Assembly (NCBI GenBank): GCA_045110675.1
Contig: JBGCGJ010000012.1
Coordinates: 3,857 to 67,856, forward strand
Length of the DNA: 64,000 bases
DNA from: JBALVT01 sp045110675
Lineage (GTDB): Bacteria; Pseudomonadota; Gammaproteobacteria; Pseudomonadales; Halieaceae
Direction of reading: 5' to 3'
In this document: positions 61,774 to 64,000 of the stretch, one piece after another
Position numbering within the stretch: position 1 is the first letter of the stretch
How the letters are laid out: every line of letters starts with the position of its first letter
The notes under the pieces: model-generated
Seen by the model: the letters and a program-made list of their open reading frames with translations, nothing else
The model's database searches: none
Told to the model about the DNA's origin: nothing
Translations under genes and position numbers: made by a program

Positions 61774-62526
61774 GTGGCCAACTTAGGTTTTGCCGGTTCC
61801 ATGATTTCAACCCTTGTGCGCGGAACGGCGGGTATTAGCACCAGGCCGGCTGAATTGAAGCCGGCGATCAAGTTACAGCTCTACGATATAGAAAATTGCC
61901 CCTACTGCAGACTCGTTAGGGAAACACTCACAGAGCTGAATCTGGATCTAGAAATACTTCCTTGCCCAAAGAACGGTACGCGTTATCGACAAGACTTGAT
62001 TGAGCGAGCTGGTAAAGCTCAGTTTCCCTATCTGGTGGACCCCAATACCGAAGTCGAAATGTATGAATCCCTGGATATCGTCGCCTACCTGTATGAAACC
62101 TATGGCCGAAAACCATTGCCCTTAAAATGGCGTGCCGGTGGGCTGCAGGTGTTTGGTTCGATGCTGGCCAGTGCTCCTGGAGCGACGCGCTCAATGCAGG
62201 CCAAAACAGGGCGCATGCCGGAACTGCTGTTGGAGCTGTATAGTTTTGAATCCAGCCCCTATGCCCGTCCGGTGCGCGAGCTGCTGTGCCGCATGGAAAT
62301 ACCCTATATCGTGCGCAATTGCGGGCGCTCCGAACTGACCGACTGGCTGCTGCCTCCTATTCGCGAGGCCCTCAATATCTCCCCTGACAGCCCCCTCGAT
62401 AACCGACAATTCCTGTTGGAAAATCACGGAAAAGTGTCTATCCCGTTTTTGTATGACCCGAATAGTGATTCAGGCCTATTTGAATCGGAAGATATTCAGC
62501 AATATTTGCTCCAGGAATACGCCTAG
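61774..62526 (+). CDS. Tandem glutathione S-transferase N-terminal (thioredoxin-fold) protein
   Basis: A 250-residue protein made of two thioredoxin-fold GST_N-type domains. The first (about residues 32-110) has LYDIENCPYCRLVRETL with a redox CPYC at 42-45 and the cis-Pro loop FPYLVDPNTEVEMYES. The second (about 152-250) has LYSFESSPYARPVREL, where Ser and Ala replace the cysteines, and IPFLYDPNSDSGLFESEDI. No GST C-terminal helical domain is present. Start is GTG 61774, three bases after gltX; it is likely cotranscribed. Confidence 0.83.
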   Translation: MANLGFAGSMISTLVRGTAGISTRPAELKPAIKLQLYDIENCPYCRLVRETLTELNLDLEILPCPKNGTRYRQDLIERAGKAQFPYLVDPNTEVEMYESLDIVAYLYETYGRKPLPLKWRAGGLQVFGSMLASAPGATRSMQAKTGRMPELLLELYSFESSPYARPVRELLCRMEIPYIVRNCGRSELTDWLLPPIREALNISPDSPLDNRQFLLENHGKVSIPFLYDPNSDSGLFESEDIQQYLLQEYA

Positions 62527-62628
62527 AAGCCCCTTTCACAGCCTGTTCAGCTTCTGGACAAGGTCTCAGCAGCATTTGTTCACGCTCAATATGCTGATAT
62601 AGTGCCTATATCTATAAAAAGAAGAACA

Positions 62629-62650
62629 CTCGAGTAGAGCTCGAGTAGAG
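62629..62650. repeat. 11-bp tandem duplication
   Basis: CTCGAGTAGAG at 62629-62639 is repeated exactly at 62640-62650, ten bases before the start of the lipoprotein gene. It sits where the ribosome-binding region would be, and changes the spacing of purine-rich GAG stretches. Confidence 0.75.
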
Positions 62651-62659
62651 GTAGTTGAG

Positions 62660-64000
62660 ATGTTGCGTGTAGGAAAGGTTCTGAGTATCGCGTCGGTAGC
62701 CCTGATGGCGGCTGGCTGTAAGGTCGAAGTAGTTGTTCCAGAAGGCGGGTATGTTCTCTCAGGCTCGGGCCAATACGATTGTCGTTCCGAGGTAACTCAG
62801 GCGTCTTTGCACTCCAGTCATATGCATGGATCAAAGCATGTTGCCCACATGGTGGGTTCCAATGTCGAAGCTGCCGCTGAGGACGGCGAAAAAACCACCT
62901 GTGAGATCGTTATAGACGACACCAACTTCACCGACACTTTCACTGCCGTACCCTATGAAGGCTGGGAATTTAAGCGCTGGAAGAAGCGCGCGAATGGCCT
63001 GTACGGCGGCGCCAAGAAAGCGCAAGTGGATATCTTAACCACGGGCTTTGAAGCCAGTGAGTTACTGATGGGGATTTTAAATTCCGACGATGTCTATTAC
63101 CTGGAACCCGTCTTCAAAAAGATCGAGACGACGCCTGGTGACATGAACTGCAGCAAATTCAGCGGCAGCTATGAGCGTATTCAGGAAATCGTTTTTGAAG
63201 GGTACAACTGCACCAACAGCGCCTGCCACAGCGCAGAAAATTCCGCAGGACAGTTGGACTTAACCGCTGGAGCCTCCTTCGAAAACTTGTTCAGAGTTAA
63301 CTCCACTGCGAACCTGGCTGAGCCAATGCAACGGGTCTACCCCGGTGAACAGAAACTGAGCTTTTTGTACAACAAATTAGCGGCGGGAACGCTCGGTGAA
63401 GCATTACCCCAAGGCGGGGGGCAGGCGATGCCACTTGGCGGCTCGCCATTAACCACCGACCACCTGGAAGCGATGCGCTTGTGGATACGCGCCGGAGCGC
63501 CGGAAACCACTGACGTAGATGACGTCGCTACCTTGCTCGGCTGCGGCGAAGCTACGCCTCCCCAGGCGAATAAAATTATGCCTCCGGAACCACCGGCAAT
63601 GGGCGAGGGCGTTCAATTTAATAGTGGGCCCTGGACGGTGCTGCCCAATAGTGAAAATGAAGTGTGTTTCGCCACCTATTACGATTTAGACAAGATGCCG
63701 GGCGTGTTGCCGGAATCGTCCAAGACCGAGTGCGTCGGTGGTGTCTACGACAACTACGACGGTGAATGCTTTACCTATAAGCGGCGGGTATTAACGCAAG
63801 ACCCTCAATCTCACCACAGTATTATCGATGCCTATGTCGGACAGGCACCGCCACTAGATCCCTCCTGGGGCGCCTGGCAGTGCCTGAATGGACCGAGCGA
63901 GGGCATGAGTTGTGATCCAACTCGAATCGGCGAGCCTGTGGCACTCGGTGGTGCCGACTGTGGTGGTAGCCAATATGTCTGCGGTACGCCCGCCAAGAAG
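62660..64000 (+). CDS. Predicted lipoprotein with CxxxxCH and HH motifs (partial, 3' end missing)
   Basis: At least 447 codons are open to the right edge. The signal peptide ends in the lipobox LMAAGC with Cys20, so it is an exported lipoprotein. A Cys-rich N-terminal region contains C184-TNSA-C189-H190, reminiscent of a heme attachment site with one extra residue, followed by MPLGGSPLTTDHLEAMRLWIRAGAP, which is typical of the heme region of Planctomycetes-like proteins. Then come ENEVCFATYYDLDKMPG and SHHSIIDAYVG (HH 385-386), resembling copper sites of PHM-type ascorbate-dependent monooxygenases. A promoter-like TTGTTC/TATAGT lies at 62576-62603. The function is uncertain. Confidence 0.75.
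   Translation, partial: MLRVGKVLSIASVALMAAGCKVEVVVPEGGYVLSGSGQYDCRSEVTQASLHSSHMHGSKHVAHMVGSNVEAAAEDGEKTTCEIVIDDTNFTDTFTAVPYEGWEFKRWKKRANGLYGGAKKAQVDILTTGFEASELLMGILNSDDVYYLEPVFKKIETTPGDMNCSKFSGSYERIQEIVFEGYNCTNSACHSAENSAGQLDLTAGASFENLFRVNSTANLAEPMQRVYPGEQKLSFLYNKLAAGTLGEALPQGGGQAMPLGGSPLTTDHLEAMRLWIRAGAPETTDVDDVATLLGCGEATPPQANKIMPPEPPAMGEGVQFNSGPWTVLPNSENEVCFATYYDLDKMPGVLPESSKTECVGGVYDNYDGECFTYKRRVLTQDPQSHHSIIDAYVGQAPPLDPSWGAWQCLNGPSEGMSCDPTRIGEPVALGGADCGGSQYVCGTPAKK

Noticed and set aside
62586..63025. Minus-strand open frames opposite the lipoprotein gene
   Set aside because: They mirror a clear lipoprotein coding region with a lipobox and long open frame on the plus strand.
1..64000. CRISPR array, tRNA/rRNA genes, insertion sequences or prophage
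   Set aside because: I saw no regularly spaced repeats, cloverleaf-type segments, transposase or phage genes. The short tandem repeats are far too small and few for CRISPR.

Overview
The window looks like a chromosomal segment of an aerobic, probably marine, heterotrophic gammaproteobacterium. This is inferred from gene content: a Pseudomonas-type glutamyl-tRNA synthetase, DusA, MltD, a cyanide-insensitive-type cytochrome bd, an acyclic-terpene (Atu) cluster, a wax ester synthase and an FbpABC iron importer. Genes are densely packed on both strands. I saw no tRNA, rRNA, CRISPR array, insertion sequence or prophage.

Layout. 1-733: end of a SpoIIE-type phosphatase and a STAS partner. 770-5599 (minus): terB-like, tal, dusA and cioBA. 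5812-7519: two divergent SDR genes. 7682-11289: a sugar operon (Gfo/Idh oxidoreductase, TIM-barrel isomerase, MFS transporter) behind a perfect 14-bp palindrome. 11293-15952: a LysR gene divergent from a sulfate-activation module, cysC-sat-ppa-DHH phosphoesterase. 16125-17381: two head-to-head paralogous phosphoribosyltransferases. 17428-19157: hpd with a strong promoter and a VOC gene. 19169-24084 (minus): hybrid histidine kinase, MltD, TauD-type dioxygenase. 24088-25365: two zinc-ribbon proteins.

25450-29789 is the most unusual stretch. Two thioredoxin-fold (AhpC/TSA-like) genes each carry an in-frame TGA exactly where the first Cys of a CPYC redox motif should be. Homologous sequence continues in frame after it, and a hairpin with a G in its 5-nt apical loop lies just downstream. 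I read both as selenoproteins with a Sec-P-Y-C motif. They flank a two-gene GTPase operon. No selA, selB, selC or selD is visible here, so the machinery must lie elsewhere.

29810-38203 (minus) is an atuA-atuC-atuE-atuF cluster plus a 2,4-dienoyl-CoA reductase-like flavoenzyme. 38564-41327 is an H-NOX sensor gene with an HNOBA-GGDEF-EAL partner, probably linking NO to cyclic-di-GMP. 41329-44546 (minus) holds wax ester synthase and two hydrolases. 44765-48106 holds a phosphotransferase, an FAD oxidase and an SDR. 48154-51901 (minus) is fbpABC with a possible Fur box. 51981 encodes an HxlR regulator.

52603-60141 is a coupled operon reminiscent of Planctomycetes: a 1306-residue DUF1080/PVC-type/cytochrome c protein, two Gfo/Idh oxidoreductases and an NRAMP-fold transporter lacking the metal-binding motifs. 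It fits oxidative (3-keto) glycoside catabolism and sits behind a FadR/GntR-like operator. gltX, a protein with two tandem thioredoxin-fold domains, and a lipoprotein running off the right edge complete the window.
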